Both the position numbers and the translations under genes were made by a program. DNA of 64,000 nucleotides from Planctomycetota bacterium. Its GTDB lineage: Bacteria > Planctomycetota > MHYJ01 > JACPRB01. The DNA lies in contig JACQVR010000116.1 of NCBI GenBank assembly GCA_016209705.1, forward strand, positions 16,994 to 80,993, in the 5' to 3' direction. Shown here one piece after another: positions 52,225 through 58,511 of the stretch (its first letter is position 1; each line of letters opens with the position of its first letter). The notes beneath the pieces are model-generated. The model made no database searches. It saw nothing but the letters and a program-made list of their open reading frames with translations, and had not been told where the DNA came from.

Positions 52225-52405
52225 TTTCCGATCTCGGACGTCCGATCTCCGATGTACGCCGTCGGGACCCCGTGAAAACAAGAGGGTTAAGCTCCGCATG
52301 AGTCATCCGAAAGAAATTGACCTTCCGCAGTCCAACACCGATATTACTTCGGCTTTCGTTTCTTGACAGCGGACATCGGATATAGGACATCGGATATAGG
52401 ACTTC
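52225..52405. repeat. TCCGATCTCCGATGT / ACATCGGATATAGGA palindrome between pilB and pilT
   Basis: TTTCCGATCTCGGACGTCCG and ATCTCCGATGT (about 52226-52254) oppose ACATCGGATATAGGACATCG and GATATAGGAC (52373-52402). The centre (52260-52370) has no recognisable gene. It lies inside the probable pilB-pilT transcript and ends just before the pilT start. Confidence 0.55.
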
Positions 52406-52408
52406 ACT

Positions 52409-53497
52409 ATGGCGGTTGAACTTAACAAGCTGCTCAACCTGGTAGTCGAAAAGCGGGCCTCTGACCTGCACCTTACGGTCGGCATCCCTCCCACGATCCG
52501 CCTCAACGGGCGCCTGAAGCCGCTGAACACGCCGCCTCTGACGCCGGACGATACCGTGGGGTTTATGAAGTCGATCGCTCCCGAGCGCTGCCAGCAGGAG
52601 CTGAAAGAAAAAGGCGGCGCCGATTTTGGCTTCGCTTTCGAGAAGAAGGCCCGCTTCCGCGTGGCCGTCTACATGCAAAAGGGACAGGTCGGCATCGCCC
52701 TTCGATTGATTCCCTCCAAGATTTTGTCGTTCGAAGAGATCGGCCTGCCGCCCAGCGTCAAGAATCTTCTCGGACGGCCGCGAGGGCTCATCTTGGTGAC
52801 CGGGCCTACCGGCTGCGGGAAGACCACCACCCTGGCGACCATGATCGATTTCATCAATAAGGATGAAGATTGCCACATCATCACGATCGAGGACCCGATC
52901 GAGTACTACCACGAGCACAAGACATCGATCGTCAGCCAGCGCGAACTGGGCGTCGACATCGGCTCGTTCGCCGAAGCCATCCGTCGCGGGCTGCGCATGG
53001 ATCCGGACGTCATTCTGGTCGGCGAAATGCGCGATCTGGAGACGATCTCGGCCGCCATCACGGCGGCGGAAACCGGCCACCTCGTATTCGCCACCCTGCA
53101 CACCACCGGCGCGACGCGAACGCTCAACCGCATCGTGGACGCTTTCCCCGTCGAGCAGCAGGAGCAGATCCGCGCCCAGCTTTCGACCGCCCTGCTCTCG
53201 GTTGTCTCTCAAGTGCTCTTGCCCACGGTGGACGGCAACGGCGTCGTGGCCGCGTTCGAGATCATGATCATCACCGCCGCCATTCAGCACCTGATTCGCG
53301 AAAACCAGACGCACAAGATCGTCAGCGCGATCCAGACCGGCGCCAAAGAGGGCATGATCCTCCTGGACGACTTTCTGTACAATCTCTTCATTCAAAAGAA
53401 GATCACTTATCAAACCATGATGGCTTCGGCTCAGGCGCCTGACGATCTGGAGCAGAAGATCCGGGAGTTCACGTACGCGTCGACCGCGCGCCGGTAA
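52409..53497 (+). CDS. pilT: Type IV pilus retraction ATPase PilT
   Basis: PilT is a hexameric ATPase that retracts pili. The 362-residue length is typical. RASDLHLTVGIPPTIRLNG (about 16-34) is the PilT N-terminal PAS-like domain, LVTGPTGCGKTTTLATM (about 129-145) Walker A, DPIEYYHEHKTSIVSQRELG the Asp box region, DPDVILVGEMRDLETI (Walker B), and TAAETGHLVFATLHTTGA the His box. The invariant C-terminal retraction motif AIRNLIRE appears as AIQHLIREN. It is the second gene of a pilB-pilT pair; no pilin or pilC gene is nearby. Confidence 0.94.
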   Translation: MAVELNKLLNLVVEKRASDLHLTVGIPPTIRLNGRLKPLNTPPLTPDDTVGFMKSIAPERCQQELKEKGGADFGFAFEKKARFRVAVYMQKGQVGIALRLIPSKILSFEEIGLPPSVKNLLGRPRGLILVTGPTGCGKTTTLATMIDFINKDEDCHIITIEDPIEYYHEHKTSIVSQRELGVDIGSFAEAIRRGLRMDPDVILVGEMRDLETISAAITAAETGHLVFATLHTTGATRTLNRIVDAFPVEQQEQIRAQLSTALLSVVSQVLLPTVDGNGVVAAFEIMIITAAIQHLIRENQTHKIVSAIQTGAKEGMILLDDFLYNLFIQKKITYQTMMASAQAPDDLEQKIREFTYASTARR

Positions 53498-53501
53498 AGT
53501 T

Positions 53502-53539
53502 GACTCGCCCGAAAGCGCGGCTCTCCTTGCAGGCGAGTC
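53502..53539 (+). terminator. Hairpin after pilT
   Basis: GACTCGCC (53502-53509) pairs with GGCGAGTC (53532-53539) five bases after the pilT stop, with a 22-base loop that itself contains GCGCGG. No T-run follows, so it is only terminator-like. Confidence 0.35.
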
Positions 53540-53610
53540 GACCATGCCGTAGCAGCCTCAAAAACCACGTGGCGGAGGCGGCCTTCCGTCCGCCTTCACC
53601 GGGCCCCCTT

Positions 53611-53640
53611 CGCCATCCGACTTCGCCAAGGCTTCGTCGG
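53611..53640 (+). repeat. 30-bp perfect direct repeat, copy 2
   Basis: Identical over 30 bases to 21164-21193, 32 kb away (starts CGCCATCCGACTTCGCCAAG). The flanks here are Cys/Gly-codon-like GGCTTCGGCGGGATGCTTCC, not shared with copy 1. It lies between pilT and the CPBP protease gene. Confidence 0.7.
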
Positions 53641-53701
53641 ACGGGAGGCTTCGGCGGGATGCTTCCGTCGCAAGGAATAGGTCGCTTTTCACGGCGGAAT
53701 C

Positions 53702-54445
53702 ATGCTTCGCTCGCGAGGCCTCGGATCGCTGGAATCATTCGCGCTTTGGGCATTTCTGGCCGACACGCTGATTTTCTATCTCACGAAGCAGCCTCTGAGC
53801 GACTGGGCCGAGATTCACCTCGGTCATGGGTCGTATGGGATTCTGGCTCATTACGGGCTGCGGGCCGCCGCCGCCCTTCTCCTGGCGCTGGCGATGTTCC
53901 AGGCGCGGGCGGCCACAGCGGGGGATCTGGGGCTCTCCTTCCGCGGTTTCACCAGCGATCTGGCATGGACTTTGAAGGTCATCGCCTTGCTCCTGGTTGT
54001 GTCGTTGGCGCTCATGGCCGTCGCGGTGATGTGCCTGCGGTGGTTTCGGATCCCCCTCTCGGGTTGGCCGCTGGAGATCGACGCCATGGGGGGCCCGCTT
54101 TCGTATGTGCTCGTCTCCCTTCTGGCCGCGCCGCTGGTCGAGGAATTCGTCTACCGCAGCCTGATCGTTCCGGGCCTCCGCCTGGGATATGGGGACCGCG
54201 GAGCCATGGCCGCCGGCGCGGTGCTTTTCTACGTCCTGCATCTCGTGTACGGCTACGAGTGGTGGAAGCTCCATTACCTCGCCGCGGGCGCGATCCTGAC
54301 GTGGGCGTTTCTCCGTCGCGGGCGGCTGTGGATCTGCGTCCTTCTGCATGCAGGCGGAAACCTGCTCGTGGTCGTGGACGACGTGCTCCTGAAGGCGAGC
54401 CCGAGCCTGTTCAAGGCGATCATGGGGGGATGGCCCGGTCCTTAA
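53702..54445 (+). CDS. CPBP family intramembrane metalloprotease
   Basis: This 247-residue integral membrane protein has six or seven segments and the Abi/CPBP signature: AAPLVEEFVYRSLIVPGL (EExxxR, about 138-155), a histidine in FYVLHLVYGYEWW (about 178-190) and LLHAGGNLLVVV (HxxxN-type, about 219-230), together forming an intramembrane zinc site. Relatives process prenylated or membrane proteins or act in bacteriocin self-immunity; the substrate here is unknown. The ATG follows TTTCACGGCGGAATC with a weak SD. It stands alone between pilT and a coiled-coil gene. Confidence 0.85.
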   Translation: MLRSRGLGSLESFALWAFLADTLIFYLTKQPLSDWAEIHLGHGSYGILAHYGLRAAAALLLALAMFQARAATAGDLGLSFRGFTSDLAWTLKVIALLLVVSLALMAVAVMCLRWFRIPLSGWPLEIDAMGGPLSYVLVSLLAAPLVEEFVYRSLIVPGLRLGYGDRGAMAAGAVLFYVLHLVYGYEWWKLHYLAAGAILTWAFLRRGRLWICVLLHAGGNLLVVVDDVLLKASPSLFKAIMGGWPGP

Positions 54446-54705
54446 AAGAGCCTCAAGCCATCGTGCCCCAATTTGGACAGGACGACTTCGCCCGGCGCCA
54501 TACTGGTATGCCATCCCATGGCGAGGACGATCGCATGAAGGGCGTCGCCCGCCTTGATCCGCTTGAACGCAAACGCCGGCGGCGCGCGACGTGGTGCCCG
54601 CGGACCGATGGTTGGTTTAGTTGCCGTAAGAAGGGGCCAGCGGCCGCAGGGAGGACCTCGCCGTGAGCCTTGACGGCACCCGGATCGAGGAGTACTCTTC
54701 CCGCC

Positions 54706-55140
54706 ATGCTGGAACGGAACGGAAAGCCCGTGACGCGGGCGGAACTGCGGGAGGAACTGCGGAAGGAGCTGAGGAAGGAACTGCGGAAGGAGCTGAGGAA
54801 GTTTGTCACCAAGGACGACCTTCGGGCGGAACTGAAGAAGTTTGTCACCAAGGACGACTTGCGGGCGGAACTCAAAAAATTCGCTACCAAAAAGGACCAC
54901 GCCAAACTGGCGCGAGAAATCGTGAACCTCAAGGCGGAGATGCAGGACGTGAAGGAACGGATGGCCACCAAAGACGATGTTCAGCGCATTATGGATGTTT
55001 TGGACTCGATGATGGCCACATCCAAGGCCGCCTGGGACAAACTTGTCGTGCAGGACGAGCGCCACCGCCGTTCGGAAGGACGCCTCGATGACCACGAACG
55101 CCGCATCGGCCTCATCGAAACGCACGGCGCCTCTTCTTGA
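54706..55140 (+). CDS. Coiled-coil protein with internal tandem repeats
   Basis: This 144-residue protein is highly charged and predicted to be a long coiled coil. The N-terminal third is built from repeats: ELRKELRKELRKELRK, then FVTKDDLRAELKK twice and a partial FATKKDH. The corresponding DNA is tandem, with 39-bp units at about 54798-54836 and 54837-54875. The rest has DVKERMATKDDVQRIMDVLD and RLDDHERRIGLIE. I chose ATG 54706, where the family-like start MLERNGKPVTRAEL begins. Similar coiled-coil proteins are often found in mobile or poorly conserved regions; function is unknown. Remnants of a nucleotidyltransferase gene follow. Confidence 0.7.
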   Translation: MLERNGKPVTRAELREELRKELRKELRKELRKFVTKDDLRAELKKFVTKDDLRAELKKFATKKDHAKLAREIVNLKAEMQDVKERMATKDDVQRIMDVLDSMMATSKAAWDKLVVQDERHRRSEGRLDDHERRIGLIETHGASS

Positions 55141-55177
55141 ACGAATGCCTTTCCCTCGGTGTTTCAAGTCCGAATGA

Positions 55178-55516
55178 GGCCGCTGCCCCCGTCCGGAAAT
55201 CTCTGCGACGATTTTCCGCCCCGCCAAGACGGTCGGCATCGGACCGGCGATCCGACGGGCGCTGAACGGCGCGCGAGGCATCCGCTCGGCATTCCTCTTC
55301 GGCTCGTACGCGCGTTTTCTGGGGCGCGAGCGGGACGCCGAATGGACCGGAGCCAGTGACATCGACCTGATCATCGTCGGCGATGCCGACCTGGGCGACG
55401 TGCTCGCCTATCCGGTACTTTCGTTGATCGGTTTTGACGAAGGACAAATCATCAAGCCGGCCCGTCTGTCTTTCAAGGACATGAAGGAGAGGCTGCATGG
55501 ATCGCAAGGCGATTGA
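55178..55516 (+). pseudogene. Remnant of a MNT-type nucleotidyltransferase
   Basis: The frame reads FRPAKTVGIGPAIRRALNG, then IRSAFLFGSYARFLG and ASDIDLIIVGDADLGDVL, giving the Pol-beta-fold GSxAR...SDIDL signature of minimal nucleotidyltransferases, and ends SFKDMKERLHGSQGD. There is no ATG, GTG or TTG start in frame after the stop at 55175-55177. Intact relatives usually carry a winged-helix DNA-binding domain before this point, and it is missing. It is probably a decayed 5'-truncated gene. Confidence 0.65.
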
Positions 55517-55774
55517 GATTTTGGTCTCCCGCAAAGCCTTACGCGCCGCGCCGTCCGGAGTCAGAAGAACGAGATTCTGGCCGGCCCGGTGCAGCCGGTT
55601 GACGAAAACTTCCCATGCCGCCGCGTTCTGGACGTCATCCAAGAACCAGACGCGCGCGGAAGGCCGGCGGGCATCGGCGAGCATCCAGGGCTGCACGGGC
55701 ACTTGCTCCGGACCCGACCCGCACGCTCCAAGAACGCACATCGCCGCCGCAAGTCCCAGAATCGTCCATCTCAT
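55517..55774 (-). pseudogene. Lipoprotein-like start fused to an AAA_14-like ATPase fragment
   Basis: From ATG 55774 the minus strand reads a good signal peptide with lipobox (MRWTILGLAAAMCVLGAC), then ARVWFLDDVQNAAAWEVFVN and RLHRAGQNLVLLTPDGAA. The latter resembles the Walker B region of AAA_14 ATPases (FLDEIQNxxxWExxVRRL). The conserved part ends where the antisense nucleotidyltransferase remnant begins; the frame then runs on antisense to it. I read this as a junction of two decayed genes, but a short functional lipoprotein cannot be ruled out. Confidence 0.4.
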
Positions 55775-55859
55775 GAGCGACTCCACATTGCCGGGTTACG
55801 CTCGTCACGGCCTCTGCTTTGTATGACGCCTCCGAAACCTGAAATATTCCGCCGGAACG

Positions 55860-56405
55860 TCATCGAGCGGCGGCCCAAATGCCCACTTTCTCCGACTTGG
55901 CTTGCTCCTCGGCCCGGCCCGCGTTGCGGAGGAATTCGTTGAACTCGACCCGCGGCACCTCGATCCGCTCCATCGAGGAAGCCATGGTCTCCGCGGGACA
56001 GCAGCCGCGCCGGACGAGATGGAGATTCAAGTTGTCTTCCCCCTGCGCCACCCAGACGTACGTCATCCGGAAGCGCCGCGCGGGCGGCGAGACGTCTTCG
56101 ACGATCGCGACCGGAATCACCCGCGCCTCCGGATGCGCCCGAAGCCACTCCTCGATCACTCGATCGATGTCCCGCGCGGTGCGCGCCGCGAAGTATCCCC
56201 GCCCCATCAGGGAATACATGATCGAGGGATGGTCGTGCCGCTCGCCTAAGATGCCCCGCCATGCGATGTCCGAGGCGGGTATGCCCCGTTCCGCTCCCTC
56301 CCCACTCCCGGCGGAGGCGCTCTCCGGCGGAAGCTCCGAAACGCGGGGGGGCGCGCACGCGCCCGCCAGCGCCACTCCGGCCAACACAATGGCTCTTCTC
56401 AGCAC
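55860..56405 (-). CDS. Lipoprotein with a staphylococcal-nuclease-like C-terminal region
   Basis: The signal peptide has lipobox VALAGAC, so the protein is exported and lipid-anchored. The C-terminal half resembles SNase/thermonuclease: VWVAQGEDNLNLHLVRRGCC, then a terminal helix NEFLRNAGRAEEQAKSEKVGIWA, the family's usual ending. The N-terminal beta-barrel residues that bind Ca and cleave are not clear, so activity is doubtful. I prefer GTG 56405; an ATG at 56441 adds 12 residues encoded by a GGAAGTCCACAGTCCAGAG repeat word. It is the last gene of the Ubl operon, 60 bases after the JAB gene (24 to the longer start). Confidence 0.6.
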   Translation of the reverse strand: MLRRAIVLAGVALAGACAPPRVSELPPESASAGSGEGAERGIPASDIAWRGILGERHDHPSIMYSLMGRGYFAARTARDIDRVIEEWLRAHPEARVIPVAIVEDVSPPARRFRMTYVWVAQGEDNLNLHLVRRGCCPAETMASSMERIEVPRVEFNEFLRNAGRAEEQAKSEKVGIWAAAR

Positions 56406-56465
56406 GACGACTCTGGACTGTGGACTTCCCATAGGCGGCATTATTCGGGAATCCTCTCCCTCGCG

Positions 56466-57035
56466 TCAATCGCGATCGAGCACGAAGAAGAAGCCGCAGG
56501 ACGTCACGCGGCCGCGTTTCCATTGAAAAAAGCCGAGCGTGTCCGCCTTCGGATCCACGACCAGCGCGACCTGATGTGGGAGATTGAAAAAATGCTCCTG
56601 GATGAACATGTCCAAGCCGGAGAGAAAGACGCCGTAGCCCGGATGCGTGTGCTGCCATCCGACCAGGGGTTTGTCCTCGAACCGCCGCAGCTTCTCCTTC
56701 AGGATCCCGCTCCACGAGTCGGCGGTGAACCGAAAGCTCGCGGCGGTGTGGACGTAATGTTCCGCCCGGATGTAGCCGTCGATCTCGATCCAGAGTCGGC
56801 CGCGCCATTGATAGAACGATCCCGGAAGGACGCCCCCCAGTTCGCACCGCGGGTTCGACTTGGCGTGCGCGACGATTTCCCGCAGCGTGTTCTCGCGCAG
56901 AAAGATGTGCAGGTCGTCGCTTCGGATCGTGCCCATGGGCTCCACGCGCTGGACGGGGTCTTCGGTCGGGATCAATTTCTCGGGCGGCACCGCGATCTCC
57001 AGATCGCCGGCGTGGATGAACTCCGAGGATTCCAT
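56466..57035 (-). CDS. JAB/JAMM (MPN) domain metalloprotease, probable Ubl-processing or deconjugating enzyme
   Basis: This 189-residue protein has the complete JAMM zinc signature: Glu65 in CELGGVL and H129-x-H131-x7-S139-x2-D142 in GWQHTHPGYGVFLSGLD. JAB proteins in ubiquitin-like operons cleave the tail of the Ubl precursor or remove Ubl from targets, as Rpn11 does. The N-terminal 40 residues are an extension outside the domain. It follows the E2 gene in the order E1-Ubl-E2-JAB. Cys180 and an FFFVLDRD end are not family features. All catalytic residues are present. Confidence 0.9.
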   Translation of the reverse strand: MESSEFIHAGDLEIAVPPEKLIPTEDPVQRVEPMGTIRSDDLHIFLRENTLREIVAHAKSNPRCELGGVLPGSFYQWRGRLWIEIDGYIRAEHYVHTAASFRFTADSWSGILKEKLRRFEDKPLVGWQHTHPGYGVFLSGLDMFIQEHFFNLPHQVALVVDPKADTLGFFQWKRGRVTSCGFFFVLDRD

Positions 57036-57039
57036 AGAC

Positions 57040-57162
57040 GATTCACAAAAAACGGAGTCTCAAGTCCAGAGTCGGTTCCCTCCATTCTCGCCCCCCGGGG
57101 GGCGCCAAGGGGACGAGACTCTGGACTCAGGGCTCGGGACGCTGGACTCCGCCGCACGCGAG
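57040..57162 (-). repeat. GAGTCCAGAGTC palindrome with CCGCCGCACGC word inside the Ubl operon
   Basis: GGAGTCTCAAGTCCAGAGTC (57052-57071) opposes GACTCTGGACTCAGGGCTCG and GGACGCTGGACTCC (57116-57150), around a GGGGGGCGCC centre. GACTCCGCCGCACGC at 57149-57163 matches 6146-6161. It separates the E2 stop from the JAB start and would be in the operon mRNA. Confidence 0.6.
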
Positions 57163-57164
57163 CG

Positions 57165-57854
57165 CTACTCGATGATCAGGATGTCCTCACCGCCCGCCGC
57201 GGCGGAGGGGGAACCCGATCGAGCGCGCTCCTCAACACGGACCGCGTCCTCCGTGATGATAAGCACGTCCTCCTCGGCGGGCTTGGCGATCGACGGAGCT
57301 TGGCGAGGCTCCGCTCCGGCCGCGCCTGGAGCCAGGTCCAGCTTGATCACGTTGTGCCCGACGGTCTGGCCCAGCCGGTCCCGGAGGTTGCGGCGATCCA
57401 GCGGGAACGAGAACTGCGTCTGCGACTCGCACCAGCGGCCGGCGGCGTAATTGTACGCGCTGTTGGGATCGAAGTTCGCCATTCGAACCATGTCCCACAG
57501 CATCTCGACCAACTCCGTCAAGCTCAGGCTGGGAACCCAATGAGCGCTGTAGCCGCCCAGACAAACGGCGCCCACGGCGGAGATGTTGGGATGATAAATG
57601 CTCGTCAACCACTGAATGTCCGGACGGCTGCGCGGGTAATCGATCCCCAGCCGAATTTCGACCCGATGCACCTCGGCGATCTCGACCGCCTCCGTCTCGC
57701 TGCGCCTCAGGAGTCCTTGGCCGCGGAACGTCACGAGGTACCGTTCCGGCGGCTGGCCGTAGGCGATGTACTCCAGGATCGTCGAGCTTCCGCGCAAGGC
57801 GTTCATCGCCTCGGCGTCCGCCACCAATCGTCGATTTCTGGGGGTGTCCAGCAT
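57165..57854 (-). CDS. E2 ubiquitin-conjugating enzyme-like (UBC fold) protein
   Basis: This 229-residue protein has a UBC domain at about 10-145: LVTFRGQGLL, RVEIRLGIDYPRSRPDIQWLT, the HPN motif in YHPNISAVGAVCLGG with the candidate thioester Cys98, then HWVPSLSLTELVEMLWDMV and DPNSAYNYAAGRW. This is the canonical E2 order. The C-terminal tail (about 175-229) is low complexity and carries two hydrophobic-acidic motifs, EEDVLIITED (194-203) and GEDILIIE (222-229), which look like SUMO-interacting motifs. It should take Ubl from the E1 encoded upstream and pass it to a target. It is one of few bacterial E2s with the eukaryotic HPN motif. Confidence 0.88.
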   Translation of the reverse strand: MLDTPRNRRLVADAEAMNALRGSSTILEYIAYGQPPERYLVTFRGQGLLRRSETEAVEIAEVHRVEIRLGIDYPRSRPDIQWLTSIYHPNISAVGAVCLGGYSAHWVPSLSLTELVEMLWDMVRMANFDPNSAYNYAAGRWCESQTQFSFPLDRRNLRDRLGQTVGHNVIKLDLAPGAAGAEPRQAPSIAKPAEEDVLIITEDAVRVEERARSGSPSAAAGGEDILIIE

Positions 57855-57879
57855 CGCAGGCTCTCGGAAGCTACCTCAC

Positions 57880-58095
57880 GACCCTGACTCGCGAGGTCAC
57901 GGAGAAATCGGAGCGCACGGAGAAAAATTGGGAGACGCGAAGATCTTGGAGATAGGGAGATGGGGATATGGTGGAAGATAGAACTCCTGCAAAAAACATC
58001 TCCGCGTCTCCGCTATCTCCCCATCTCCGTAAGATCCTCTCCGTGCCTCCGTGGTCATTCTTCACAGTGATCTCCGGCTCCTCCGTGGGTTTGAA
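57880..58095. repeat. Nested ACGGAG/CTCCGT and GGAGAT/ATCTCC palindromes inside the Ubl operon
   Basis: The outer arms are GAGGTCACGGAGAAATCGG and AGCGCACGGAGAAAAATTGG (57893-57930) facing CCTCTCCGTGCCTCCGTGGT and CTCCGGCTCCTCCGTGGG. The inner arms are GAGATAGGGAGATGGGGATA facing ATCTCCGCGTCTCCGCTATC and TCCCCATCTCCG. It fills the 264-bp gap between the Ubl stop and the E2 start. No gene is seen here. Confidence 0.6.
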
Positions 58096-58118
58096 TCCAC
58101 ACACCTTGCACCACGCTT

Positions 58119-58403
58119 CTAATCCCGGCCCGCGACCATTTCGGGAAAGACGATCAGATGATCCCCTTCCTTGATTCCCGCGTCCGGCAGCGTTTGATGC
58201 TCCTGCAAGCGCTTGCCCCCTTCCTTGTGGTCCAGCGAGTAGGACATCGGCGTCCCGTCGGGGGCGGTGACCGGAAGCTGCATCTTGGTAATGATGGTCG
58301 GAAGGATTTTCTTCACCGTGACCGTGGGCGAAATCTTCGCCTTGACGCTCTTGGCGCCCGTTTGATCGAGAAACGTGACCAGAATGCCCTCGCCTTCCGC
58401 CAT
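58119..58403 (-). CDS. Ubiquitin-like protein (beta-grasp, YukD/EsaB-like)
   Basis: This is a 94-residue beta-grasp protein: ILVTFLDQTGAKSVKAKISP (strands 1-2), TVTVKKILPTIITKM (helix), MSYSLDHKEGGKRLQEHQTL (central strands and the LxxxxTL turn as in ubiquitin), and AGIKEGDHLIVF (final strand). It ends PEMVAGRD, so there is no terminal Gly-Gly; cleavage by the adjacent JAB protein after Ala-Gly would expose a single Gly. It could instead be a non-conjugated YukD-like protein. A strong SD (AAGGAGG, 5 bases) precedes the ATG. Genes for E1 and E2 flank it. Confidence 0.82.
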   Translation of the reverse strand: MAEGEGILVTFLDQTGAKSVKAKISPTVTVKKILPTIITKMQLPVTAPDGTPMSYSLDHKEGGKRLQEHQTLPDAGIKEGDHLIVFPEMVAGRD

Positions 58404-58511
58404 GGCAGCCTCCTTCTGTGCGACAGCTCTCTGAGGTTAGGACCCCGGGACGTGCGGAATGTTACGTGAACCGCAGGCCCGGCATCCGCCCCTATTCTAC
58501 CATGCCGTGCG

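Noticed and set aside
55112..55786. The whole 224-codon minus-strand frame as one gene
   Set aside because: Only about the first 90 codons look genuine; the remainder is antisense to the nucleotidyltransferase remnant.
55497..55826. A 109-codon plus-strand frame starting MDRKAIEILVSRKALRAA
   Set aside because: The first 18 residues look like a gene start, but the rest is antisense to the lipoprotein/AAA_14-like fragment and is not a convincing protein. It may be a remnant of a gene that followed the nucleotidyltransferase.
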